DNA of 64,000 nt. Source: Linnemannia elongata. Its lineage: Eukaryota > Mortierellomycota > Mortierellomycetes > Mortierellales > Mortierellaceae. Shown here one piece after another: positions 35,169-47,221 of the stretch (position 1 is the stretch's first letter; the number at the start of each line of letters is the position of its first letter). The notes under the pieces are model-generated. The model saw nothing but the letters and a program-made list of their open reading frames with translations. It had not been told where the DNA came from and searched no databases. The position numbers were made by a program, and so were the translations under genes. The stretch covers positions 1,984,001 to 2,048,000 of the forward strand of contig JAXBDG010000007.1 in NCBI GenBank assembly GCA_036320915.1. The letters run 5' to 3'.

Positions 35169-35888
35169 GGCGTTGGCGTTGTCGTTTTGAGCATCCTCGT
35201 CGTCTTGAGCGTCCTGATCGCTTGTGGTCGATCCTGTGATAGCCGCAGCGAATGCCGCCCAGTAGTACGCTTGATCGGATATTTTGATAGACTGGGCCGA
35301 AAACTGAGGATCCTCACTGAGGTACACATTGAGAGTATCGAGCTTAGACCACCGATCAACGAGTACCTGAAGAGCCCCATCAACGGGCTTCCAGATACCG
35401 GTATGATGAATGAAGCGCTCAGATATCTTGTACCACGCTTTACAGACGCGATTGACGGACCGGAGTGTCGTTTGACTGAGGTGACCGCAGACGAGCTCCA
35501 GGACCTCGAACGGAATTTCGGATATCTCGGGGGAATCAAGGAGTGGTTGAATGACTTTGGGGTCGATGGGTCGTCTCTTGCGGATTAGGATAGGTTTGAA
35601 GGGCCAGTTGGTCAGGGTGGAGGAGTTGGTCCCACGAGATGATATGGGGATGAAGCGGACGTCATGCCAATATTCTTTCTCGGTGTCGATAGTGTAATCA
35701 TCCTCGGATTCGTAGTCATCGTAGTCGTGGGAATCGTAAGCGCAGTCGCCGTATATCTCTTCATCACGGTTGTAGATCTGTTGGTATTCGTCCTGCTCTG
35801 ATTGCGATGTGACGGTGTCCATTTCACCGTTATCAGGGAGACCGCCAGGGCCAAAGGAGGTAGAGGAAGGTAATACGAGGGATAACAT
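33327..35888 (-). CDS. Large F-box/LRR-like protein, copy C
   Basis: Single-exon protein of 853 residues from the ATG at 35888; the open frame extends 48 codons further up, but that part is a Phe/Leu/Pro-rich leader-like stretch. The order is acidic N-terminus (SEQDEYQQIYNRDEEIYGDC), F-box around 125-165 (IPFEVLELVCGHLSQ, VNRVCKAWYKISERFI), a polyasparagine run coded by GTT repeats on the plus strand near 35130-35170, irregular leucine-rich segments, then a Thr/Lys-rich insert and an acidic C-terminal region. It is a paralogue of copy A (19480-21909) and of the relic at 22280-23425. The poly-Asn tract is specific to this copy and is probably a microsatellite expansion. The SCF adaptor role is from the family; the substrate is unknown. 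Confidence 0.82.
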
Positions 35889-36073
35889 TAGAGATGTAGT
35901 GAAATTGGAGTGAGCGGGAAGAGAGTGAAGAAAAGGAATGATCGAAGGGTGAGTGAGGAGAGGGTGTAGAAAAGGTTCAAGAGGAAAGAAAATGAATAAA
36001 TGGAGGATGAAGTGAGGACAAGGAACACACAATCAAATCCTTTAAATAACCCAATTAAGTTTTTACGCCGCAG

Positions 36074-36091
36074 ACTGCGCCCGTCACGTGG
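36074..36091. promoter_or_regulatory. Conserved E-box promoter block upstream of F-box copy C
   Basis: Identical 18-base block (ACTGCGCCCGTCACGTGG) to 22045-22062, about 190 bp upstream of the start codon of copy C and containing CACGTG. Confidence 0.65.
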
Positions 36092-36127
36092 TGAATTGCC
36101 ACTGATAAAGGAAAATTGAAGACAAAG

Positions 36128-36139
36128 CCATGCATGCTG
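36128..36139. promoter_or_regulatory. Second shared promoter block (CCATGCATGCTG), copy C
   Basis: Matches 22134-22145 and lies 36 bp beyond the E-box block. The same interval upstream of copy A is 71 bp, the excess being about the length of its A31 tract. Confidence 0.55.
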
Positions 36140-36246
36140 CGGTCATGCCATCCCCTTGTCCAAGAGGTACATTTGACCGCAGTCTGTCAAGCGGGTGCTC
36201 TTTTAGTCGTATTTTATTTGTAAAGTAAACAAAAGGCGTAGGATAT

Positions 36247-38599
<2,353 letters not shown>

Positions 38600-39369
38600 T
38601 ATGTGTGAAAAGTGTGCTGAATGGGATGGAAAGCGTTTTCGAAAGTGAACTGAAGGAGAGATGGTCAAAGGGGCGCGGCTTCGTTTTATGCGAGAGAGTT
38701 AAGCAGGCAGGAGGATCACCTGTGGCTTAGTAATTCGTTGGGAGCAGTCACCTTGCATATCTTTTTCTTCGGCTTCGTTTTCAAGCCAATGTAAAAGGGA
38801 GCCAAGTGCAACGCCCAAGTTGCTGTACGATGGTGCTCGATGCTACGCTGACTAAGCTCCATCCACTTTGTTGTACCAAACCATGAACAAGCAACTGAAC
38901 TACAACAACGACTGTTGTGTCCTGCATAGTTCATTTGCACTCTTCGGTAAACAAGCTGCAAACCCACACGGATGGCGCCTACATGGGTAATAGGCATGTG
39001 CCGACAGGGTAACACAAAGTAAAGAAAAAAGTGAGCTTTCAAAGAGAACACCAACGCCTGATGCGCTGGCAGCCAACGACAGGTTGTGCGGACAAGGAAT
39101 CTGATGAACAACCGCTGAAAGTGTCACTACAGACGGTTGAAAGAAAGTTCGCCTCCACAATCGACACAAAGAGTACCTATTGGCAAATGTGGACTCTCTT
39201 TCCCCACATACCTCAGTGTACTATTTCACTTCCTCTTTGCACCTCTTTCTCTTCTTTTTTACTTCTTTTCTTCACTTCCGCCCTCTTACTTTCTCCCCTA
39301 TCTCTACCCTAATACCCTTCACCAAGTCAGCGTTCACAGTTCACAGTCAGGAAACAGGAACATAATACA
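38600..39369. other. Divergent promoter region, DDX41 / KDEL protein
   Basis: Sits between two divergent starts. The last 170 bp before 39370 are strongly pyrimidine-rich. Only short open frames, none with a domain. Confidence 0.5.
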
Positions 39370-40224
39370 ATGCGCTACTCCACAACAACAGCCCTCATCG
39401 CCGCCACATCCCTGGCCCTCCTTGCCTGCTCCAGCCTCACCTCCACCACCACCAATAACTATGCCTCAGCAGCACTGACTCCACAAGAACGCATCGAAAC
39501 CGAATCCAGAGATCCAACCAACCCAAACTACTGCCCTGACTGTCTCAAAAAGGCCCTCGTCAACCATTTCCCTCACGCCTGTCCCCCAGATCTCCAACCC
39601 ATGGTCGCCATCACCCGCCCTTCAGGCCCAACACCTGCCGAACGTCGTTGTGTTTGCATTGCCTTCCTCGACCTCTATTGGATGAAGACTGATTGTTCTT
39701 CTGAGTGCGCGTATGTTCACAGTTCGGATGCCATGGCCCACCTATTGTCGTCCAAGAATATCCCGGACTGTGACAAGTATGTCGATTTTGAGACAGGGAC
39801 TGAGTTGGAGATTGAGGGGTTTGAGAAGAAGGATCCGGAGTATAAGCCTGAGGTGTATCATCAGGCGACGAGAGAGGAGGCCGAGGCTCAGGCTGCGGCA
39901 CAGGAACGAGCTCATGCTGAAGTATTCGCAGCGGCGGATGATTCAGGGGCTGCTGCTGGAGGAGTGGCGAAGGAGGAGGAGAAAAGGCCACTGGAGGAAT
40001 TGAAGTTTGATTTTGACTTGAATAGCGAGAATGCACCCAAGATCACTATCAAGATGGACAACTTTATCCCTAACCCGGACGGCAGCATTCCTGAACATGC
40101 TGTGGCTGATATGGCTGTTGAGGCGGAAGCGAAAGCCAAGGCTGAGGCTGAGACTGAGGCTGCCACTGCTACTGCTGGAGAGACGAAGGCTGAGTCCGAG
40201 TCAAAGGTCAAGGATGAACTGTAG
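39370..40224 (+). CDS. Cys-rich secretory-pathway protein with C-terminal KDEL
   Basis: 284 residues in one exon. A signal peptide covers about 1-36 (ALIAATSLALLACSSL core). The mature N-terminal part is Cys-rich: NYCPDCLKKAL, HACPPDL, RRCVCIAFLDLYWMKTDC, SSECAYVHSSDAM and IPDCDKY, about ten cysteines likely paired in the oxidising ER. The second half is an acidic, alanine/glutamate-rich coil (EAEAQAAAQERAHAE, AEAKAKAEAETEAA). The last four residues are KDEL, the retrieval signal for ER-lumen proteins. I do not recognise the family. Location in the ER lumen is well supported; function is open. Confidence 0.75.
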   Translation: MRYSTTTALIAATSLALLACSSLTSTTTNNYASAALTPQERIETESRDPTNPNYCPDCLKKALVNHFPHACPPDLQPMVAITRPSGPTPAERRCVCIAFLDLYWMKTDCSSECAYVHSSDAMAHLLSSKNIPDCDKYVDFETGTELEIEGFEKKDPEYKPEVYHQATREEAEAQAAAQERAHAEVFAAADDSGAAAGGVAKEEEKRPLEELKFDFDLNSENAPKITIKMDNFIPNPDGSIPEHAVADMAVEAEAKAKAEAETEAATATAGETKAESESKVKDEL

Positions 40225-40573
40225 ATAGTAGTCGAGCCTCAATTAGACTACACCTTCCGATAAACAAGCAAAGAACAAAAAGGAGTGGACACACATCCGT
40301 GCGTCTGAGATGGGATATGTTAAGTGGATAGATGAGAGATAAAGTGCTCCGTGGGCACAAGGGCCACGATGAATCGAAGAAGAACAATAACCAAAAAAAA
40401 AAAGGGGATCGCCTTATTTTTTTGTTTTGTGATCGGACAATAATGCCACCTATACCTTTGGCAAGTTCCCCGCGTGGTGCAACTGCCCAATTGCCCGAGA
40501 AAAAAGAAAATGCTTGCTTTCCTGCCGTGTATCCTCCAGGAACAAAAATCGGCGGAATGACTCCACCCTCAAC

Positions 40574-40601
<28 letters not shown>
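40574..40601. repeat. A28 homopolymer tract
   Basis: Twenty-eight consecutive A, about 75 bp upstream of the TATA box of the acetyltransferase gene. Confidence 0.85.
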
Positions 40602-40606
<5 letters not shown>

Positions 40607-40676
40607 TTTCGGAGGGCGATCCACACAATGATCACAGCCTCCACTTGCTCTCCAGGAAAACGACAACAAGAAAAAG

Positions 40677-40684
40677 TATATAAA
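40677..40684 (+). promoter_or_regulatory. TATA box of the acetyltransferase gene
   Basis: TATATAAA, about 102 bp upstream of the ATG at 40786 and followed by a pyrimidine/CA-rich leader, the expected position for a core promoter. Confidence 0.6.
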
Positions 40685-40785
40685 GGCGATGGCAATCTCA
40701 ATGTTCATTCATTCATTCACCCAACCCAACAACCCGACCACCAACACCTCAACCTCGCCCTTATACCCTGTACATAACCCCTACC

Positions 40786-41489
40786 ATGGCCATCTCCGCA
40801 GTACAATTCTCTTTCCGCACGGTAAGCAAAACGAAACAACACAAATATTACATGGTCAAGAACTAACGCAATACAACATCAATTGACGCATGTTCTGACC
40901 TACCCATCTGCATCATGTGTATCCCACTCTAATACAGGCTAAGCCCGATGAACTGGACATCTTTATCGACATCCTCGAGCGTGCAGCGTTGTGGATGGAG
41001 GCCAACAAGCTGAACCAATGGATCCCTGGCTCATTCGTCGCCCCCAAGACCCGCGCCCACATCGAGAACACAATCTCCATCGGCAACGCCTACTTTATCA
41101 TCAAGTCTTCTTCCGCCTCTACATCCGACAACAACGACAGCAAGGACAACGAAACCATCATCGGAACTTTTACCCTTAACTACACCGATCCCTTTGACCA
41201 GATGCTTTGGACAGACTTGGTCGACGACTGGTCAGACGCCGTCTACCTCCACCGTCTCGTCGTCGAGCGCGAGTACAAGGGTTACGGCCTGGGACCCAAG
41301 GCACTTCACTTTGCAGAGTTGGAGGGCTTGAAGCGAGGAAAGCATTACTTAAGATTGGATTGTATGGCGGACAACAAGTTGTTGAAGACTTATTACCGTG
41401 AGAAGGCTGGGTTCAAGGAGTTCGAGGATTACCCTGGCGAGCGTCTCTTTGGTCGCTTCGAGAGACCCATTACTGCCACATTGCCTTAA
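40786..41489 (+). CDS. GNAT-family N-acetyltransferase
   Basis: Exons 40786-40821 and 40938-41489 give 195 residues. GNAT enzymes move an acetyl group from acetyl-CoA to an amine. The fold is visible: FIDILERAALWMEANKLNQW, IIGTFTLNYTDP (strand 4), YLHRLVVEREYKGYGLGPKA with the R/Q-x-x-G-x-G/A acetyl-CoA loop as YKGYGLG, then HYLRLDCMADNKLLKTYYREKAGF, the standard motif B. It resembles the cytosolic GNATs expanded in bacteria and fungi; the substrate cannot be told. A clear TATA box lies upstream. Confidence 0.85.
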
Positions 41490-44400
41490 ACGACTAACAT
41501 ACCCTCTTTACCTCTACCCACTCCATCACATCACCAATAATAAACCTCTAGTCATATACTAAAACTCAAATCTTCCTAGTGAGCGTGTTTTAAGTCGTTC
41601 ACTTGTTCCTAGAAAAGGAAGAACATGGTCCAAGTGGGCTGGTGTCAGTGGTCCTTTTCTAGGGCTGAGAAGGAGAAGGGGGCGAAGAAAAAACGTACAT
41701 GGGCTGGGGGTTCGTGTGCGGACAAAAAAACTCCTGAAAAGGACAACTACCTTCCGAGGAGGGCTAAAGACTGTGCCAGTGAAAGGGAGTGGCCATAGCG
41801 TTCTTTCCGCAGGGCCTTGTTCACCCATGTACGGAGTCATGCACATGGACACCAAATGGTCTAATTTTGATGTGGTATGGATACGGGAATAGAAATAGGG
41901 AACATGAAAAAAGAAGATGACAAGAAAGAAAGAGGGAGAACAGCAACAGCAGACATGGATTAGTTTGCCTCATTTCTCTAGCCTCGCTATGAAAAGAACA
42001 AAGAAGCACTAAGCAAGCACGACGCAAGCGCGAAGCGCGAAAGAAGAGAAAATAAGAAAAGGATCTGCACCCAGACCCTTTTTTGTTGGACTCCCTTGCT
42101 CACCGTCCCTGGCTTTCCCTGCCTTCCTTCCCGGACGAAGCAGTAACGTACCTTCCCGCCAACCAAACCAACCAGTGAAAAGCCAGAGAACGCGTGAGTG
42201 TTCACATTTTCGCTTTTCTTTGATTGCATGATTTTGGTTAACTACATCCATTACACCTGTGTCTGCTCCTATCTCCCAAGCTAGCATGAATAGAAATCGC
42301 GCGATCCATAGCCCTTCCTCCTCACAAGCAAAAACTCCTACAAATTCTATGTACCTCTCCAAGTTATCCAGAAGTTCTTTTTCTTCATCTTCGCGGCAGG
42401 TCAAGGGCGGAGTCTTGTTGGATATGACACCGATGCGAACGAGCGTATGTTTCTGATGTTCGTTTGTGAGGATCGCAAAAACAAACAAAACAGCAGCTGA
42501 GCATTTTCTTCTCTTCTTCCTGAGAAGAGAGCGAAGTTTGATCCGTTAGTTGCTCTGGTCGCTTTTGTTTGCTTACCTACTTTGCTACAAAGAACAGACG
42601 GGCGGGCGGAGTATTTTTCTACGCTCTCGATGACAGCACAGTAAGAAGCCAGGGAGGTCAGAAAGTTAATGCATCCAGTGAGAAGAGCTCTTTTGCCTTG
42701 TGCTCTGTTCAACTCCTGCTCTGTGCTCCATAAACCGCACGTTTCTCGTTGGACCATGCGGTCACCAAGTTGGATCTTTGGTTTTATTCAATTGTGGTGA
42801 ACACCATTAACAAGACGAATTGTGTCCGTTGAGATGTTACTCTGAGATACTTATTTTTTTGTGTAAAGAATTCCCAGGACAATAATTGTCAGTGCGATGT
42901 ATGCGAGAGACAGAGACAGAGTGAGAAAGAGAGGGAGATCATCCGATCATCTTTCTCCTCTCGTTCATCGTCCTTGCCCAGCGCCACGGCACTCTTGTTT
43001 ATTTTTGTCATACCCTGTCTCGTTTATTAAACACAGCTGGTTTCAGGCACATAGAGTATCATCATCATTATCATCATCATCGCTCGTTCATCTTCGGCAA
43101 TTAAGTTATCACCTGCTCGGAGTACTACCAAGGCGGGTGTTTCTTAGAGCGGTTAAACTGGAGTCTCGCTTCGTCTCGTCCGTTCAAGTGCGTTGCATTA
43201 TCGTTTTTTTCTTTATGATTACGCTGGTCTCTAAAGTCACTTATGCTCTCGTGCCACCTAAAATCAGAGACATAAACAAACAAGTATCCAGTTCATAACT
43301 GATATAAGAGTGATGGCTGCTGGGAGGTGATGGTGCCTGAAATTATTTCACTCTTTCTCTCACTCTTATCCCTGAACAAGACAACTGTTTGATTCCCTCA
43401 CTCTCATCCCTCCTTGTACTTCCCACATTCTGCTACGTTACTCCTGCTACTATCCCCCTTCATCATCGTCTCTCCCTATTTCCCTCCTGCTCAGTGTCGC
43501 ACCATCGGATAGATACGCAGTCTAGCAAGCCCGTTCTTGAACTAGCCTCCTTTCCTACCTTCCCTCCTCGTAACCACCCCATTTTTTTGGGTTTGTTTTT
43601 TTCTGAACACAAACGCACGCATCATCCGCGGATCATTCTTTTTTCTTTCGTACCTTACTTGCCTTATCCCCCTGTGTCTGGACCCCCTAATTACTCCACC
43701 TGCATACCCGCCGCGGTCTCCTCACCCTCACCCTCTTTCCCTGTACCGAATCGCTCTTTTTTTTTTTTTCCTTCTCTAACTACGATTCACACTGGCGTCT
43801 TGCGGAACGTGTTCGTTTTCTTCGATTGTTTTTCTTTGTTTTTTTCCCTGAACAATTTCACTTCCCCTGCCCCTGCTTCTCTTTATCTTTTCCCCCTCCC
43901 TCCTCGGTCAACCCCCTACACTCCGGTATTTCAAAGCAAACAAAACTCAAGCACGAGTAAAAAAGCATAACACCAAAAGAACCTGTCCACGCCACGCACG
44001 AAGCACAGGTACGTTTTTTTATTTTTTTTGAATTGTTGCCTCTCTGTAAATAGATGGGCGTCGTGCGACAATTAATAGCAAAAGGAGAACAAAGGCTCAG
44101 ATAAAAAAAAAAGGGAAACGGATACTGAAAGAGAGATACGAAGGACAAAATGTAAACGGGCACGACCCTTTTTTTTTTCAGTAAACACACGGCTAGAAGT
44201 GGTCATGGTTGAACAGCTGAACAGAAAAACAACAACAAAAAAGAAACGTAGAGAGCATTCGTCCCAGCTGTTTGGATAGGAGAGATACGAAGTGAGGTGA
44301 AAAAAAGGGACGAAGGAAAGAGCGATGAGGAGAAGTAGAAAAAGTAGAAAAGAGGAAAAGAGAGATGATGATGAAGCAATGACTGATAACCCTACGGCTA

Positions 44401-44900
44401 CTTTGCAAAGACGAGCAGTTGCAACTGCTGCAGTATCATCTTTTTTAGCGCCTTTTTGTTATGTGCATTGATTGAGGTGAATGATGCTTGTATGTGTGCA
44501 TGCATTGTTGTATTCCTCCAAGAGTGTGGTTGTTTTGTTTATTTATTTATTTTTTTCTTTTTGATCACATATCGACACCCTTTTCTCTTATCCCAAGGCA
44601 AGGTAGGGGAGAAAGGCAGGATTATCCTCATTCTTTGTGCCTATATAAGAATGCTTCCATTTCTTCTCTCCCTTTCCTACCTCCCCTATCTCCCTGTCTT
44701 CATCACAGCATTCCTGCCCTTTCTCTTCTGCTCATTAATTGATTTTGTTCTCTTCCCATTCTCTCAAACTAATACTTTCTCCCCTTTCTTCTTCACTTCA
44801 ATTTCTACTTCCTCCTCCTCCCTCTCTTTCTCTTTTACTTCCTGAATACTCCTTCCATCCATCCTCGAAAAAACTACGCCCAATTTGGACAAACAGAGCC
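41490..44900. other. 3.4-kb gene-poor stretch
   Basis: No recognisable gene. The first half is purine-rich on the plus strand with short minus-strand frames (for example 42009-42488) that lack domains. The second half, from about 43000, is strongly pyrimidine-rich, with a CAT repeat near 43060-43083 and several homopolymer runs. It ends in the probable long leader of the gene at 44901, with a TATA box at 44642. A spliced leader or noncoding RNA is possible but not shown. Confidence 0.45.
44642..44649 (+). promoter_or_regulatory. TATA box upstream of the Ser-rich membrane protein
   Basis: TATATAAG at 44642, about 250 bp before the ATG at 44901, followed by an uninterrupted C/T-rich leader. 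Confidence 0.5.
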
Positions 44901-46742
44901 ATGGCCCCAACATTATCCATACTCTCCTCCGAGGCACCCTCCTCCACCACTACCACAAGCCTCGCACCATACCCCAAACAACGCCGAGTAACTAGAGCGA
45001 CAATCTTCCTCATAACCATCACCCTCGCCTGCTGCCTCCTCTCCTCTACCACTACCACCTTCGCAGCACCCGCAGCAAAACCTCCATCCAAAAACCTCCT
45101 CCGCCAACGATCACTCGCACACCAAGTCCACCATGTCCAAGTCGCCGACGAGAGTGTTCACAATAACGTCGTCCTCCTCAAAAAGTCGATCGAAAAACGC
45201 AAATCCCAAAAGCGTTCACAATCGCCGCAGCAGCAACACCCGGTCCAGCAGGGCCACACGACAGCAACGACAAAAGAGAAGAGGACGAAGCGTCATGCGA
45301 AGCGAGAAATCGTCGACTCTTCTTTCTCGTTTGTGCCTGTTCCTGAAGATCACACCGCCTCCAACGGCAAAGACGTCAGGGTAGACGTTTCGGTCGACCT
45401 CAACAGCATTGACGCCACCACCGCTGAGACCCACAGAAGCAGCTCAACATTTGACGACAACAGTGCCACAGTCCAACAATCCAACAAGCACGTCCAGAAG
45501 AAACTCAGTGATGGTGGCGGTCATCACCGTGCAAGGCTTCTCTCCGCCTACGAGTCGATCATCTTTTCCGAGAGCCAGATCCCCGTTTTCTTGACCCAAG
45601 ATCACCACCACCAGCGCCCTCTTCGTCCCAAGCACCGCCGTCAGAGCAAGGGGGCCAGTGTGTCCAAGAAGAACGACGCTGAACGCCACTACCAGAATCC
45701 GATCAGAGCCGAAGCTTTCATCCCCTCCGTCATCCCTTCCTCTTCTGGCGATGATGTCGCTGTGGCCCAAGCGGATCCCCCCTCGTCTTCCTCGCCTTCT
45801 TTGGACTCTGCACTGGAGCAGCAGCACACTACCACTTCGACTGTCGCACAAGACTCTTCTGCGTCTAACAATAACAACCTCCAGACACACCACGTTGCGG
45901 AAGACGAGATCATCGCCGTGGGCGTAACGGAGGACGAGCCTTCTGAGAACGATGATAAAAATAGTTCTCTTCTTCTCGCTGCTGCTTCTGATTCTCCCAT
46001 CCTTCAAGTCGAGCAGGACAAGGAGGACTCCACCTTTGTGCCGCTATCTATTGCCACTGAAGAAAGCGCCAGTGAGCCCTTCCTCTCGTCCTCATCTATG
46101 TCCTTCGCATCTGCTGAGAGTATGGAGGCTGTTGCGATGGGAAATGAACCCTCCCAGGGTACTGATTCTTCCACAGGAGGAGAAGACGTCGTGGAAACCG
46201 CGGCTGTTGTCGCTATTGAAGATGGGAGCTCTAGCACTGCCGTCGAGATTGAGGACGGGTGGGTGACTATCACCAATGCTGACCTTGCCGACAGTAACAG
46301 TGACAGCAGTAGTAACATCGATTCCAACCACTCCTCGACCTCCTCGTCTGTCGAGTTCCAATCCCCCGCCGAGTCCGATGACATCCCCTCTTCTGACAAC
46401 ACTGCTGCCACTCATCATCATCAGCGCAATACTGGCAAAACCCTCTTTCATAACGGCTGCTCTTCTTCTTCTGTCATCACCCTACTGGGAGGCCTCCTTC
46501 TGACAGTGATTGGACTCGTATACCGGTTTCATTTCCGTAAACAGCAGCTCGAGAAGCAACAGGCTCGTCGTCTGGGTTCCTCGCTGCCTCTTGACCCCAA
46601 GGCTCCTCTTTCGACAAAGTCGTCAGAAGGAAAGTCATCGGCGCATAGACTGTCGGTCGATAGTGTCACTGGGTTGAAGCGGGAAGGGGATAGTGGGAGG
46701 ACGACTGCCATGCGTGATTATGTCGGTTTTAACATGCAATAG
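44901..46742 (+). CDS. Ser/Thr-rich single-pass membrane protein
   Basis: 613 residues in one exon from the ATG at 44901; the open frame upstream (from 44739) is leader-like. A hydrophobic signal/anchor segment lies at about 33-55 (ATIFLITITLACCLLSS), followed by a long low-complexity region with KR pairs (KKSIEKRKSQKR, KRTKRHAKR) and many Ser and Asp residues. Near the C-terminus is a membrane helix (VITLLGGLLLTVIGLVYRFHF) and a short basic tail. The layout resembles fungal cell-wall sensors or shed surface proteins, but no conserved domain was seen, so the function is open. KR pairs could be Kex2 sites. Confidence 0.6.
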   Translation: MAPTLSILSSEAPSSTTTTSLAPYPKQRRVTRATIFLITITLACCLLSSTTTTFAAPAAKPPSKNLLRQRSLAHQVHHVQVADESVHNNVVLLKKSIEKRKSQKRSQSPQQQHPVQQGHTTATTKEKRTKRHAKREIVDSSFSFVPVPEDHTASNGKDVRVDVSVDLNSIDATTAETHRSSSTFDDNSATVQQSNKHVQKKLSDGGGHHRARLLSAYESIIFSESQIPVFLTQDHHHQRPLRPKHRRQSKGASVSKKNDAERHYQNPIRAEAFIPSVIPSSSGDDVAVAQADPPSSSSPSLDSALEQQHTTTSTVAQDSSASNNNNLQTHHVAEDEIIAVGVTEDEPSENDDKNSSLLLAAASDSPILQVEQDKEDSTFVPLSIATEESASEPFLSSSSMSFASAESMEAVAMGNEPSQGTDSSTGGEDVVETAAVVAIEDGSSSTAVEIEDGWVTITNADLADSNSDSSSNIDSNHSSTSSSVEFQSPAESDDIPSSDNTAATHHHQRNTGKTLFHNGCSSSSVITLLGGLLLTVIGLVYRFHFRKQQLEKQQARRLGSSLPLDPKAPLSTKSSEGKSSAHRLSVDSVTGLKREGDSGRTTAMRDYVGFNMQ

Positions 46743-47221
46743 ACACACATACAGTAGTTCCGGGTCCTCTCACTTCTATACATTTTTGTAGATATTATCC
46801 CCTTTCTTATTCATATTCCCCCTCCCTCTTCCACACTTAAAAAACAAAGCACATAAACATCTTTTCATTTGTATTCCACAAAAAACGCGTTCTTAAACAT
46901 CGTCTTTGCAAATTGTAGATGATAAATAAAAAGAAACATTTTTCATTCATTTCTTCCAATTCCTAGGGCCTCCCCCCCCCCTGTTTCTTTTTACTCTCTT
47001 CTTTTTTTCGTCTTCGCGCCATTGTTTGCCATATTCATCCCTGACAGAAACACTTCACTCCAAACATATTCCACACACAATATACTTGATGAGAGACGCC
47101 AGCTTTTTTCAATTATTGGGGAGAGTAGGGAAAAAATAGTGTATTTACCGGTTTTTTGTTATTGACGGGGGGGACAATTCGAAATGTCTAATATGAATCA
47201 GTGAACTGATAGGTTACTTGT
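46743..47221. other. Intergenic region between convergent genes
   Basis: 3' flanks of the membrane-protein gene (plus) and ATP14 (minus). Several AATAAA-like signals near 46920. No gene seen. Confidence 0.5.

Larger units (their letters stand above)
40225..40785. other. Intergenic region with A28 tract
   Basis: 3' flank of the KDEL gene and promoter of the acetyltransferase gene. Holds an A28 run at 40574-40601 and a TATA box at 40677-40684. Confidence 0.55.

Noticed and set aside
42009..42488. 159-codon minus-strand open frame
   Set aside because: No domain, no splice partners, unusual composition.
43389..43970. 193-codon plus-strand open frame
   Set aside because: Ser/Phe/Pro-rich translation of a pyrimidine-rich leader-like stretch.
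45444..46007. 187-codon minus-strand open frame
   Set aside because: Antisense shadow of the Ser-rich membrane protein.
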